This document shows, one piece after another, positions 24,261 to 32,453 of a DNA stretch of 48,698 nt (the stretch's first letter is position 1; each line of letters starts with the position of its first letter). The position numbers were made by a program, and so were the translations under genes. Below the pieces are notes generated by a model, which was not told the origin of the DNA, made no database searches, and was given only the letters and a program-made list of their open reading frames with translations. The DNA is from CBDHDN01 sp965261585 (GTDB lineage Bacteria; Pseudomonadota; Alphaproteobacteria; UBA6615): contig CBDHDN010000007.1 of assembly GCA_965261585.1 (NCBI GenBank), positions 1-48,698 on the forward strand. Reading direction: 5' to 3'.

Positions 24261-24545
24261 ATGAGCAGCAAGCGACGGAGATTTTCAGGGGAGCTGAAGA
24301 CGAAGGTGGCGCTGGAGGCGCTTCGGGGCGAGCGGACGCTGCAGGAGATCGCCTCGCAGCACCAGGTCCATCCGAATCAGGTGGGCGCCTGGAAGCGCCA
24401 GGCGATCGAGGGTCTGGTCGAGGTGTTCTCGAAGGGCGCCGAGCGGCGGGTCCGGGACCATGAGAGCGAGGTCTGCGATCTTCACGCCAAGATCGGGGAG
24501 TTGATCGTGGAGTGGGATTTTTTATCGCGCGGGTCCGGTCGATGA
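24261..24545 (+). CDS. IS3-family transposase OrfA
   Basis: 94 residues with the N-terminal helix-turn-helix (FSGELKTKVALEALRGERTLQEIASQHQVHPNQVGAWK) and a following leucine-zipper-like helix. Recognises the element ends. A canonical -1 slippery heptamer T TTT TTA (24518-24524) lies in frame near its 3' end, so orfAB fusion by programmed frameshifting would be expected as for other IS3 elements. A purine-rich AGGAATAC lies before the ATG. Confidence 0.9.
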   Translation: MSSKRRRFSGELKTKVALEALRGERTLQEIASQHQVHPNQVGAWKRQAIEGLVEVFSKGAERRVRDHESEVCDLHAKIGELIVEWDFLSRGSGR

Positions 24546-25476
24546 GCCGGGCGGAGCGGCGCGCGATGGTTGTGCGCGACCACCCGGCGTTGAGCCTGAG
24601 CCGGCAATGCCGCCTGCTGTCGGTCGGACGTTCCTCGCTCTACTACGAGCCGACGGGGGAGAGCGCCGAGACGCTCGCACTGATGCGGCGGATCGACGAG
24701 CTCTTCCTGAAGTATCCGTTTTACGGCGCCCGTCGGATGGCACTTCACCTGCGCCGCGAGGGCGTGCGTATGGGGGCCGCCGGGCCGGGCGGCTGATGAG
24801 CCTGATGGGGCTTCAGGCGATCTATCGGGCGCCGCGTACCAGCGATCCGCACCCCGAGCACCGGGTCTACCCATATCTGCTGCGGGGCCTGGCGATCGAG
24901 CGGGCGAACCATGTCTGGTGCGCCGATATCACCTATATCCCGGTGCAGCGCGGCTTCCTTTACCTGGTGGCGATCATGGACTGGGCGAGCCGGTACGTCC
25001 TGGCCTGGCGGCTGTCGAACACGCTGGACGCGAGCTTCTGCACAGACGCTCTCGAAGAGGTCCTGGCCCGGCATGGCGCGCCGGAGATATTCAACACCGA
25101 CCAGGGCAGCCAGTTCACCAGCTTCGCCTTCACCGGGCGCCTGCAGGCGGCCGGCATCCGGATCTCGATGGATGGCAGGGGCCGGTGCATGGACAATATC
25201 TTCATCGAGCGGCTGTGGCGCTCGCTCAAATACGAGGCGATCTATCTCCACGAGATCGCCGACGGCTTCTCCGCCCGGCGCCTGATCCGTGATTGGGTCC
25301 GCTTTTACAACCTTGAGAGGCCGCACCTGGCGCTGGACGGGCGGACCCCGGCCGAGGCATATCGCGGCGAGCCGCCTGTGGGTATGATGGACAAGCCGCT
25401 CCGCGCCTTGCCCACATCCCCACAGGCGCAACCGCAGCAGCAGGAAGATCGCATGAAAGGGATTCTGGCGGCTTGA
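24512..25476 (+). pseudogene. IS3-family transposase OrfB, frameshifted
   Basis: The first part (to 24796) has the N-terminal OrfB region (PALSLSRQCRLLSVGRSSLYY and YPFYGARRMALHLRREGVRMG). The frame then breaks and resumes one base off as RRAGRLMSLMGLQAIY through the rve core. The DDE residues are intact in the second part: D in CADITY, D in NTDQGSQ and E in IFIERLWRSLKYE. One missing base around 24772-24780 (a G/C run) accounts for it. Unless this is a sequencing error, the element cannot make a full transposase. Confidence 0.8.
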
Positions 25477-25535
25477 GAAACAACCGGAATACACCTTAAC
25501 TCAGCCGCCAGGCTGTCCGAATAGGCGAGGCCACC

Positions 25536-25736
25536 TCAGTCCACGCCATCGGCGGCGAGCGCCTCGATCAGGCCGATCTGTGCGTCCGTCGAGGGCAGCG
25601 GCGGCCCGGTGTAGATGAGTTCGACATCGTCGAGCTCGACGGATGCCTCCTCCGCGCCGATCCGGGCCAACTCGAACGCCGAGTTGCCGACGGATTTGGG
25701 CACCATGGCAATGCGTATGGTCTCGGCGGACTGCAT
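25536..25736 (-). pseudogene. 5' fragment of a sugar-type ABC solute-binding protein, cut by IS3
   Basis: 66 codons encode the first strand and helix of a LacI/ribose-binding-type periplasmic protein (ETIRIAMVPKSVGN, then ELARIGAEEA, VELIYTGPP, QIGLIEAL, GVD). Homologues continue past GVDAI for over 200 residues; here coding stops at the IS3 border. No signal peptide is in frame: a TGA (complement at 25740-25742) lies just before the ATG, so the N-terminus also looks damaged. The missing 3' part is not found beyond the left IS end. Confidence 0.6.
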
Positions 25737-25790
25737 CGATCAATTGCGGCACCTTGCTGGCCGCCGTTGCCTCCCTGGCAGTTTCCCGCG

Positions 25791-25826
25791 TGGCCCCGGG
25801 GGTCCGCCTGGCCCCAATGGTCCGCC
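25791..25826 (+). repeat. Two tandem 18-bp units
   Basis: Units 25791-25808 and 25809-25826 both read TGGCCCC-xxx-GGTCCGCC, differing in three central bases. They lie in the gap between the binding-protein remnant and the MBL-fold gene. Role unknown. Confidence 0.5.
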
Positions 25827-25854
25827 CGATGGGCCACAGTCAATTTGCCCGTCG

Positions 25855-26709
25855 TCAAGCGCTCAGCGTCAGCCCCTCCCGCGCGACGACCGTGCCTGGC
25901 CGGCGGCGCTCGGCCGCCGCCGCGATCCGGTCCATGAACGCGTCGTCATGGCTGGGGTCGTGGTGAAAGATCACGTAAGTCTTGACGCCGGCCGCGTCGG
26001 CAAGGTCGGCACCCGCCTGCCAGGTCGAATGGCCCCAACCCCGGCAGTGATCGTATTCATCCGCCGTGAACATGGCGTCATAGATGAAGTAGTCGGCGCC
26101 TTCGATCAACGTCAGCACGTTCTCGTCGAGGCGGCCGTCAAAATGTTCCGTGTCCGTAACATAACAAATTGCCTTGCCACCGTACTCGATGCGGTAGCCC
26201 GAGGCGTTGTTCGGATGGTTGAGCGCCTTGGTCACCGCCCGGGCGCCGCACTTCAACTGCAGCGCCTCGCCGGTGCGGAAATCGTGGAAGGTCAAGTCGG
26301 CGGCCAGCATATCGACCCGCACGGGGAACAGCGGCGCCATCATCATTCCACACATCACCTCCTGCACCGTGTGTTTCGGCAGCAGGTGGCCGGCATGGAT
26401 GCGAATTGTGTGGCCGGCCTTGTAGACCGGCCGGAAGAAAGGGAGGCCACAAATGTGGTCGAAGTGGGTGTGGGTCAACAAAACGTCGACATCGACAGGC
26501 CCGGTGCTCTCGGCCAACAGATACTCGCCCAACGGGCGCATGCCGGTCCCGGCATCGAGGATCAACGGCCGGCCATCGCAGCGGATCTCCAGGCATGACG
26601 TATTGCCGCCATATCCGGCGGTTTCGGGCCCACCGCACGCGATGCTGCCCCTGACCCCCCAGAATCGCACGGATAGATCGCCGTTTTCCGCCAACTCAGG
26701 GCCCTCCAA
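25855..26709 (-). CDS. MBL-fold metallohydrolase
   Basis: 284 residues with the metallo-beta-lactamase metal motif HTHFDH (H80-H85), an N-terminal FWGVRGSIACGGP...YGGNTSC start typical of a phosphodiesterase-like MBL subgroup, further metal ligands in TDTEHFD and a late FHHDPSHDD His. Probably a zinc- or iron-dependent hydrolase. It is followed (in transcription) by tandem repeats and the SBP remnant, and it lies 169 bp downstream of the response regulator gene, so it probably has its own promoter in that gap. Substrate unknown. Confidence 0.85.
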   Translation of the reverse strand: MEGPELAENGDLSVRFWGVRGSIACGGPETAGYGGNTSCLEIRCDGRPLILDAGTGMRPLGEYLLAESTGPVDVDVLLTHTHFDHICGLPFFRPVYKAGHTIRIHAGHLLPKHTVQEVMCGMMMAPLFPVRVDMLAADLTFHDFRTGEALQLKCGARAVTKALNHPNNASGYRIEYGGKAICYVTDTEHFDGRLDENVLTLIEGADYFIYDAMFTADEYDHCRGWGHSTWQAGADLADAAGVKTYVIFHHDPSHDDAFMDRIAAAAERRRPGTVVAREGLTLSA

Positions 26710-26878
26710 AGCAAAAACACGTACTCTGCCAGCGGCAGTTTGCCCGAAAGCCCGGTAATACGAAAGTGACGGCCATCACACCTTCGGGCCGTCCGACGGT
26801 CGGGTTCGACGATGGCCGGGTGCCGGTGGCGGTGCTCCGGAAGCCCTTGAGATTAGCCCAGAATCGTAACCAAGATGC

Positions 26879-27568
26879 TCACGGAACCAGCCGGTAGCCG
26901 CCTGTTTCCGTAACCAGGATCTCCGCGTTCGAAGGGTCGGATTCGATCTTTTGCCGCAGCCTGTAGACGTGGGTTTCCAACGTATGTGTGGTTACGCCGG
27001 CGTTGTATCCCCAGACCTCATTCAGCAGCGTATCGCGGCTGACGACCTTGTCGCCGGAGCGATAGAGGTATTTGAGGATCGAGGTCTCCTTCTCCGTCAG
27101 GCGCACCTTCTTGTTCGACCCGCTTTCCAGCAGTAACTTGGCCGCCGGCTGGAAGCTGTACGGTCCGATCGTAAAGACCGCATCCTCGCTCTGCTCATGC
27201 TGGCGCAGCTGAGCGCGCAGCCGCGCCAACAGGACGTTTAGTCGGAACGGCTTCACCACATAGTCGTTGGCGCCGGCGTCAAGCCCGAGGATCTGATCCG
27301 CGTCCGTCGCTTGGCCCGTCAGCATGATGATCGGCGACTTGACGCCGCCGCGCCGCATGAGGCGGCAGACCTCGCGTCCGTCCATGTCCGGCAAGCCGAC
27401 ATCGAGGATGATGGCGTCATAGTAGTCCTGCTTGGCCGCGTTCAAGGCATCGCCGCCCGTCGCAGCTTCGTCGGTAACGAACTCCTCGTGCAGGCGCAGC
27501 TGCTCCGACAGCGACTGCCTGAGCGCGTCGTCGTCATCGACCAGCAGGATCTTCTTGCCAGTGGACAT
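26879..27568 (-). CDS. OmpR/PhoB-family response regulator
   Basis: 229 residues. Receiver domain: acidic pocket LVDDDD, phospho-acceptor Asp in IILDVGLPDMDG (residue 56 from this start), T in MLTG and K in VVKPF. The C-terminal winged helix shows TEKETSILKYLY, VWGYNAGVTTHTLETHVYRLRQKIE and GGYRLVP. No histidine kinase is nearby, so it is an orphan. ATG 27568 is preferred to 27574 because AGAGGG lies six bases before it. The IS630-type element ends only about 30 bp upstream, between this gene and DUF427, and has probably replaced the original 5' region. Confidence 0.9.
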   Translation of the reverse strand: MSTGKKILLVDDDDALRQSLSEQLRLHEEFVTDEAATGGDALNAAKQDYYDAIILDVGLPDMDGREVCRLMRRGGVKSPIIMLTGQATDADQILGLDAGANDYVVKPFRLNVLLARLRAQLRQHEQSEDAVFTIGPYSFQPAAKLLLESGSNKKVRLTEKETSILKYLYRSGDKVVSRDTLLNEVWGYNAGVTTHTLETHVYRLRQKIESDPSNAEILVTETGGYRLVP

Positions 27569-27601
27569 CGCCATCCCTCTTGTCGGTGGAGTGTAGGTCT
27601 A

Positions 27602-28723
27602 GTACCGGGAATCACAAATCGCGATGACGTGGTTTGAGCCTCTTCTGATGGATGTTGGTGCTGACCCAACGGAAAGGCTTGGCGGTCTTGTTGTGGGCGT
27701 GGATGAAGGCATCGATGGCGTCCCTGAGTTGTCGGGGCGAAGTGAAGCTGGCGCCGTGCAGGGCGGCGCGGCTGAGGATCGAGAACCAGATCTCGATCTG
27801 GTTGAGCCAGCTGGCGTAGTTGGGCGTGAAGTGGAAGTGGACATGGGGATGCGCCTTGAGCCAGCGGTCGCGCTTGGGCTTGTGGGTGTTCAGGTTGTCG
27901 AGAACGACATGGATCTCGCGGTCGGGATAGGCGGCCACCACGCGGTTCATGAAGTCGAGGAACTCACGGCGGCGCCGCCGTTCGTAGTGTCCGGCCTGAA
28001 CCTCGCCGCTGGCGACGTTGAGAGCGGCAAACAGCGTCGTCGTGCCGTGTCGCTTATAGGTGTGGCCATGGCCGATCAGGGCGCGCCCGTTCGGCAGCTT
28101 CAGATAGCCCTGGGCGCGCTCCAGCGCCTGGATGCGCGGCTTCTCGTCGACCGCCAGCACGATGGCGTCCTCCGGCGGGTGCAAGTAGAGGCCGACGATC
28201 TCGGCCGCCTTGGGGACGAACTCGGGATCGTTGCTCTGGCACCAGGATTTACGGCCGGCCAGGTCGATCTTTTGCCGGCGCAGGAAGCGCCAGATGTACT
28301 GGTCCGACACATCACCCAGCGCCCGGGCCAGCAGTGGCGCCGTCCAGCGAGCGAAGCCGGCGGGCGGCGGCTCGTCCAACTGCGCCAGGATGCGCCGGCC
28401 CGTCTCGGCCGTGTAGATCGGCGTCGCCCCCGGCCGCGCTCGATCCGACAGCCCGGCCAGCCGTTCCGCCACGAAGCGCGTGCGCCAGCGGCTGACCCGC
28501 CCCGGCCAAGTGCCAAGCGCCGCCGCAATGGAGCGCGCCGAGCGGCCGTCCGCCGCCAACAACACCATGCGGGCGCGCTCGCTCACGCCCATGTTCCGTC
28601 TTCGGAGATCGGACCATGCTCTCAAGCACCGCCCGCTCCTCCTCCGTCAATATGATCGGAGTCGCGTCCTGGATGTTCATCCATCCTTTGAATCACGACT
28701 CCGCCGCCAGCGATAGCCGGTAC
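27602..28723 (-). mobile_element. IS630-family insertion sequence, copy 1
   Basis: 1122 bp flanked by duplicated TA (27600-27601 and 28724-28725), each inside CTAG, as expected for IS630-family targeting. Short terminal repeats GTACCGG- are seen at both ends. It encodes a frameshifted DDE transposase on the - strand. It sits 4 bp downstream of the DUF427 stop and about 30 bp before the response regulator start. Confidence 0.85.
27612..28680 (-). pseudogene. IS630-family transposase, frameshifted near N-terminus
   Basis: Residues MNIQDATPIILTEEERAVLE (from ATG 28680) continue as RSPKTEH and then leave frame. The neighbouring frame resumes with SERARMVLLAADGRSARSIAAALG and runs to the end with the DDE core: D in AVDEKPRIQ, D in VLDNLNTH and E in NQIEIWF. 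A one-base change near 28590-28597 joins them. No A- or T-run slippery site is there, so programmed frameshifting is unlikely. A 337-residue product from 28625 is possible but would lack part of the DNA-binding N-terminus. Confidence 0.8.
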
Positions 28724-28728
28724 TAGGT

Positions 28729-29013
28729 CTATGCCTCGACCTCGACGCCGCGCCAGAACGCCACGTGATCCTTGATGTTCTCCGCGGCCGGCTTCGGGTC
28801 GGGATAATACCATGCGGCGTCGGGATTTTCGACGCCATCGACGACGGCGGTGTGTTGGCTCGCCGTGCCCTTCCAAGCGCAGAGCGAGGTCGTACTCGAC
28901 GGCCTGACGTGGTCCCGCCTTATCGAGTCCGCCGGGAAATAGATGTTGCCGTCGACGGTTTCATATGCGTCCGCTTCCGCCAGCACTGTCCCCCGCCAAA
29001 CTGCCTTGGCCAC
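28729..29013 (-). CDS. DUF427 domain protein
   Basis: 94 residues covering one DUF427 domain: VWRGTVLAEAD, YFPADSI, a central CAWKGTA and the C-terminal AAWYYPDPKPAAENIKDHVAFW. The function of the family is unknown. GGAGG lies before the ATG in reverse orientation. It follows the methyltransferase by 64 bp and would have been followed by the response regulator about 30 bp further on before the IS630 insertion. Confidence 0.88.
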   Translation of the reverse strand: MAKAVWRGTVLAEADAYETVDGNIYFPADSIRRDHVRPSSTTSLCAWKGTASQHTAVVDGVENPDAAWYYPDPKPAAENIKDHVAFWRGVEVEA

Positions 29014-29077
29014 GTTCGAGCCTCCTGAAAAGTCTATCGTCTACGGCAATGGGTTCATATTTGGTCCGCACACGCAC

Positions 29078-29980
29078 TTAACAAGAGGGTGAGCGGTCCG
29101 GCCAGCTGCCCAGCAGATCGACATGGCCGACATGGAGCCGCAACATGCCGGCCGCGGCCTGCGCTCGACGGGCACGATCCCAAGCCTCGATGTCGCCGGA
29201 ACCCAGCGGCGTGGCGCGGCGGGCGGCCGCCGCAACGAAGTCGATCATGGCGAGGTGCATAGCCCGCTCGTGCGGGTCCACCAGCCAATCGCTGGTTGCC
29301 GTTTCGACGCTGTAGCCCGGCCCCTCCAGTGCCGTCGTGGCGTGGCTGTGCGCGGCGATGCCGAGGGCGCGCCCGAAGCCCTTGTCGCGTTGCAGGTCAC
29401 GCCGAAACGCGGCGATGACCGCCGGGTCTTCCGGCCGCGGCGGCGACCACGAGATGCGGCCGTCCACCGTCAACGCGAACAGCAGCGGGCGGTGCGTCAC
29501 CGACCAGCGGTCGACCAATGCCTGCAGCCACGCCGCCGACACGAGGTCGAGCAGAGCGGCGGCGGTCAGGCCATCGAAGTCCGCAAGATCGACGTCGTCG
29601 AAATCCTCGGCGAGGTTGCAAAGCCGGCCGCGCACCTCGACCCGGCGATCGGGACCCAGCAGCAAGAGCCGCTCGGGGTCTCGATGCGCCGACCAGCCAA
29701 TTCGAGCCGCCCAAGTCATGCATTCCGCCTCGACGCGAGCGAGCAGATCGGCATCGTCGTCGAGCAGGGTCCAAGTCTGATCTCCCGCCAGGCGGGGCGC
29801 CAGGGTGCGGACATTGGCGCCCGTCCCGCCACCAAGGTCGAGCAGCCGCAGCGGACGGTCGACGGCGGCGGCGGCGGCGGCGAAACGACGGACCAGGCCG
29901 CGCGGCCCGGAGGTGCCGCGCGCCGCCTGGTCGAACGGCGCGCGCAGGGCGAGCCAGTCGGCCGGGAAGCTATCGCTCAT
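29078..29980 (-). CDS. Class I SAM-dependent methyltransferase
   Basis: 300 residues. Motif I LLDLGGGTGANV (about 46-57), an acidic LLDDDADLL strand end, and CNLAEDFDDVDL/FDGLTAAALLDLVS in the later Rossmann strands mark a class I SAM-dependent methyltransferase. The C-terminal 80 residues are a less conserved extension. The ATG at 29980 lies inside the end of the GT4 gene (11-bp overlap), so the two are coupled. With PTPS-like and RibD-like genes in the same strand, methylation of a pterin-type glycoside is a reasonable inference, not shown. Confidence 0.82.
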   Translation of the reverse strand: MSDSFPADWLALRAPFDQAARGTSGPRGLVRRFAAAAAAVDRPLRLLDLGGGTGANVRTLAPRLAGDQTWTLLDDDADLLARVEAECMTWAARIGWSAHRDPERLLLLGPDRRVEVRGRLCNLAEDFDDVDLADFDGLTAAALLDLVSAAWLQALVDRWSVTHRPLLFALTVDGRISWSPPRPEDPAVIAAFRRDLQRDKGFGRALGIAAHSHATTALEGPGYSVETATSDWLVDPHERAMHLAMIDFVAAAARRATPLGSGDIEAWDRARRAQAAAGMLRLHVGHVDLLGSWPDRSPSC

Positions 29981-30920
29981 GGCGGACCCGCTCCAGCGCC
30001 GCGGCGAACGCGCGCACTGCGTCGGGCCAGCGAGGCAGTCGATCACGCGCCGCCAACGCTCGCCGCGCCAGCGCCGCGCGTGCGATCGGATTGTCCAGCA
30101 CCCCCGCCAAAGCTTGGGCCAAGGCCATCGGGTCGCCCGGCGCGACCAGGATGCCGGCGCCGGCGGGCACGGTCTCGGGCACGGCGCCGCCGCCGGTGGC
30201 GACGATTGGGAGTCCGTGCGCGATCGCCTCCGCCAGCACCATGCCGTAGCCCTCGTAGTAGGCCGGGTGAACGAGCACCTCGGCATCGGCGAACGCGGCC
30301 TGTAGCGTCGCATCGTCGACGGCCCCGGCCAGGGTCGTGCGCTCGGCGAGGCCATATTCGGCGATGCGCCGCCGCAGTGCGACAACCAGGTCCGGATCGC
30401 GGTCGAGGCTACCGTAGCATGTCAGGCGCCACGGCCGGTCGGCCACATGCGCCAGCGCCTCGACGAGCGTCAGGTGGCCCTTCCTAGGCACGACCGCGCC
30501 GACGCAGATCAGTTGCGGCGGCGCTCGGCCGGCGTAGCGCCGCGGCTGATCGGGCAGATCGACGCCCGGCAAAACGACCGCGACGCGCGTCCGCGGCACA
30601 CCGTAGTCGGCGACAAGCAGGCGCCCGGTATGAGCACTCGTCACGATGGCGTGGCGCGTGTGGCGCAGCGCGGCGCGCTCGGCCCGGGCCAATGAGCGCG
30701 CCGTCGCGGCCGGCCAGCCGGTCTCCAGCGCGGCCGGATGATGGACCAGGGCGACCGCGCGGATGCGCCGGCGCTCGGCTCGTAGCGCGACGGGCGCGGC
30801 GGCGAGACCAAGTCCGTCGAGCACGACCAGCGCGCCGTTCGGGACGCGCCGCATGGCCGCGGCGACGGCGCGAGGTGCCACCCCGTCAGGCTGCGGATAG
30901 GCGCCGCGCAGCTCGTGCAC
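29970..30920 (-). CDS. GT4-family glycosyltransferase, start codon uncertain
   Basis: 316 residues from GTG 30920. GT4 features: VGAVVPRKGHLTLVEAL near 146-162, HPAYYEGYGMVLAEAIAHGLP with E-x7-E near 223-243, and GGGAVPETVPAGAG. The conserved first 34 residues of this family (VHFLVPG, QPTGGYRYDARIVAGLR) are encoded in the same open frame upstream to about 31022, but no ATG, GTG or TTG precedes them. An ATA at 31052 overlaps the PTPS stop as ATAG. So either a rare start is used or a start codon was lost. Acts between the PTPS-like and methyltransferase genes. Confidence 0.8.
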   Translation of the reverse strand: MHELRGAYPQPDGVAPRAVAAAMRRVPNGALVVLDGLGLAAAPVALRAERRRIRAVALVHHPAALETGWPAATARSLARAERAALRHTRHAIVTSAHTGRLLVADYGVPRTRVAVVLPGVDLPDQPRRYAGRAPPQLICVGAVVPRKGHLTLVEALAHVADRPWRLTCYGSLDRDPDLVVALRRRIAEYGLAERTTLAGAVDDATLQAAFADAEVLVHPAYYEGYGMVLAEAIAHGLPIVATGGGAVPETVPAGAGILVAPGDPMALAQALAGVLDNPIARAALARRALAARDRLPRWPDAVRAFAAALERVRHER

Positions 30921-31048
30921 GACAACACGCGTGCCCGCCTTGCGCAGGCCGGCGACGATGCGGGCGTCGTAGCGATAGCCACCGGTCGGCTGGGCCAGCG
31001 ACCCGGGGACCAGAAAGTGAACCGGCGCCGGCGGTGGTCGCCGCCCGC

Positions 31049-31450
31049 CTATGTCGGCGGACCCTCGAAGGCGGCCCAGGCGCGCGGCGATTCGCCGAGC
31101 TCGACGCGCAGGCTGGCGAGTTCGTGGGCATGGCTGCCGAGCCTACCGTCGCGGGTCGCGGCGGCCAGGCGCGCGTGGATCGTCGTGGCCAGGAACTCCG
31201 TTGTCGTGTTTTGCCCCTCGAACTCTGGCACGTCGTCGAGGTTGCGATAGTCGAAGGCGTCCAGCACTTCGCGCAGCACTCGTGTGGCCAGTCCTATGTC
31301 GACGACAAGACCGTCGGGGTCGAGTTCGGCACGGCGGAATTCCGCCGTCACGGCGTAGGTCGCGCCGTGCAGCTTCTGGGCCGGTCCGAAGATCGCGCCG
31401 CGAAAGCTGTGCGCGATCATGAAGTGGTCCTTGACGGCTAGGCTGTACAT
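31049..31450 (-). CDS. 6-pyruvoyl-tetrahydropterin synthase / QueD-like protein, noncanonical active site
   Basis: 133 residues of the PTPS T-fold: an N-terminal strand, AHSF (H14), KLHGATY (H28), the VVDIG strand, DYRNLDD and NTTTEFLA. Canonical enzymes have three zinc histidines (one plus HGH) and a catalytic Cys shortly before HGH. Here the motif is HGAT, so the second His is missing, and the Cys position in FGPAQKLHG is not Cys. It may therefore catalyse a different reaction or serve as a binding protein. A purine-rich GGGGGGAGG directly precedes the ATG. The gene lies between a RibD-type reductase and a GT4. Confidence 0.82.
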   Translation of the reverse strand: MYSLAVKDHFMIAHSFRGAIFGPAQKLHGATYAVTAEFRRAELDPDGLVVDIGLATRVLREVLDAFDYRNLDDVPEFEGQNTTTEFLATTIHARLAAATRDGRLGSHAHELASLRVELGESPRAWAAFEGPPT

Positions 31451-31525
31451 CCTCCCCCCCTTCGCTGGCGTGCCCGCTCAGGCACTCCTGGCGTTACATT
31501 GGTGTGACGTTCAGCGGGCCCGGAC

Positions 31526-32356
31526 TCATCCGCGCGCGATGACACAGTCGCACAACACGTCATCACCGAGGGGATACCAGCGCGCTTGCAGGTGCATGCC
31601 GTCCGCCGGCTCCAAGGCGGCCGGGATTCGCGCCCCGGCACGGCCACGGCCGAGGATCAGCGGCGCCACGGTCACTTGCAATCGGTCCAGCAGACCGGCG
31701 GCGAGGAAGCGCGATACCGTGATGCCACCGCCTTCGATGAACAGCGCCGTCAGGCCGCGATCGGCCAGGCATCCGACAATGGCGGAGGGGCTGAGCGCGC
31801 CCGTCCCGTCGCGGGTAACCCCGACGACCTCGGCAAGGCCGTGGCGGTCGCCGCCCCGCAGGCGGTCGCGCGCGCACAACAGCAGCGTCGGTGCGGCCGC
31901 GCTGTCGAAGATGGCGTAGTCGGCGCCGAGGCTGCGTTCGGGATCGACGACGACGCGCACCGGGTTGTCGCCGGCGACCGAGCGTACAGTCAGCCGGGGA
32001 TCGTCATGCTGGACGGTGCCGCGCCCGACCACGACGGCATCGAACAAGGCCCGCATCCGGTGGTTGTGGGCTCGATCCGCGGTGCCCGTTATGTAGCGCG
32101 AGGCCCCGTTTTCGGTGGCGATGTGGCCATCGAGGCTCTGGCCAAGATGCGCGGCGACATAGGCACCGGTGGCGACGCATTCGGCCAGCTGGCGATAAAG
32201 GCCAAGCAGGTCCGCCGGCGCGGCTGCGGGCGACGACGGGTCCGTGCCTGCCCGGGCCGGGCGCGCCGCCGCGGCGCTCAGCAACGATTGCCATGCGGTC
32301 GCCGCGATATCCCCGGATCCATCGGTCTGCCTGGATGGCAACGAGGCAATAGGCAT
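31526..32356 (-). CDS. RibD C-terminal-type (pyrimidine/pterin) reductase, no deaminase domain
   Basis: 276 residues. After about 60 variable residues comes the RibD_C/dihydrofolate-reductase-like fold: YVAAHLGQSLDGHIA, MRALFDAVVVGRGTVQHDDPRLTVR, FIEGGG and TVAPLILGRG. In RibD this domain reduces the ribosyl-aminopyrimidine with NADPH. The N-terminal zinc deaminase domain is absent, as in stand-alone reductases. Divergent from the GTP cyclohydrolase II gene with a 97-bp gap, and followed by the PTPS-like, GT4 and methyltransferase genes on the same strand. Confidence 0.85.
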   Translation of the reverse strand: MPIASLPSRQTDGSGDIAATAWQSLLSAAAARPARAGTDPSSPAAAPADLLGLYRQLAECVATGAYVAAHLGQSLDGHIATENGASRYITGTADRAHNHRMRALFDAVVVGRGTVQHDDPRLTVRSVAGDNPVRVVVDPERSLGADYAIFDSAAAPTLLLCARDRLRGGDRHGLAEVVGVTRDGTGALSPSAIVGCLADRGLTALFIEGGGITVSRFLAAGLLDRLQVTVAPLILGRGRAGARIPAALEPADGMHLQARWYPLGDDVLCDCVIARG

Positions 32357-32453
32357 TTCTTCCCCCTACCGCCTATATAACAAGTTGGAATCGGTTGTGG
32401 TCGTGCTTTGCTGGCCACGCCAATGCCTGGACTTGAAGAAAAAGGTGCGGCCG
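32357..32453. promoter_or_regulatory. Divergent promoter region between RibD-type reductase and GTP cyclohydrolase II genes
   Basis: A 97-bp gap separates two divergent starts. It contains an AT-rich TATATAAC block (about 32373-32380), unusual in this GC-rich DNA, which could serve as -10 element for either direction. No clear -35 or operator was found. AAAGGTG precedes the + strand ATG. Confidence 0.35.

Larger units (their letters stand above)
24195..25538 (+). mobile_element. IS3-family insertion sequence
   Basis: 1344 bp bounded by TGAGGTGGCC (24195) and its complement GGCCACCTCA (ending 25538). The terminal repeats continue imperfectly inward with shared blocks ATTCGGACAG and GTTAAGGTGTATTCC. 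It carries orfA and a frameshifted orfB. No matching target duplication is visible (CAC on the left, GTC on the right). Since the gene fragment on its right side does not continue on its left, the element probably sits at a deletion or recombination junction. Confidence 0.9.

Noticed and set aside
24195..25538. Target duplication for the IS3 element
   Set aside because: The three to five bases outside the two ends do not match.
29123..30487. 454-codon + strand frame opposite methyltransferase and GT4
   Set aside because: Arg-rich shadow frame without motifs; the opposite strand carries SAM and GT4 signatures and sensible overlaps.
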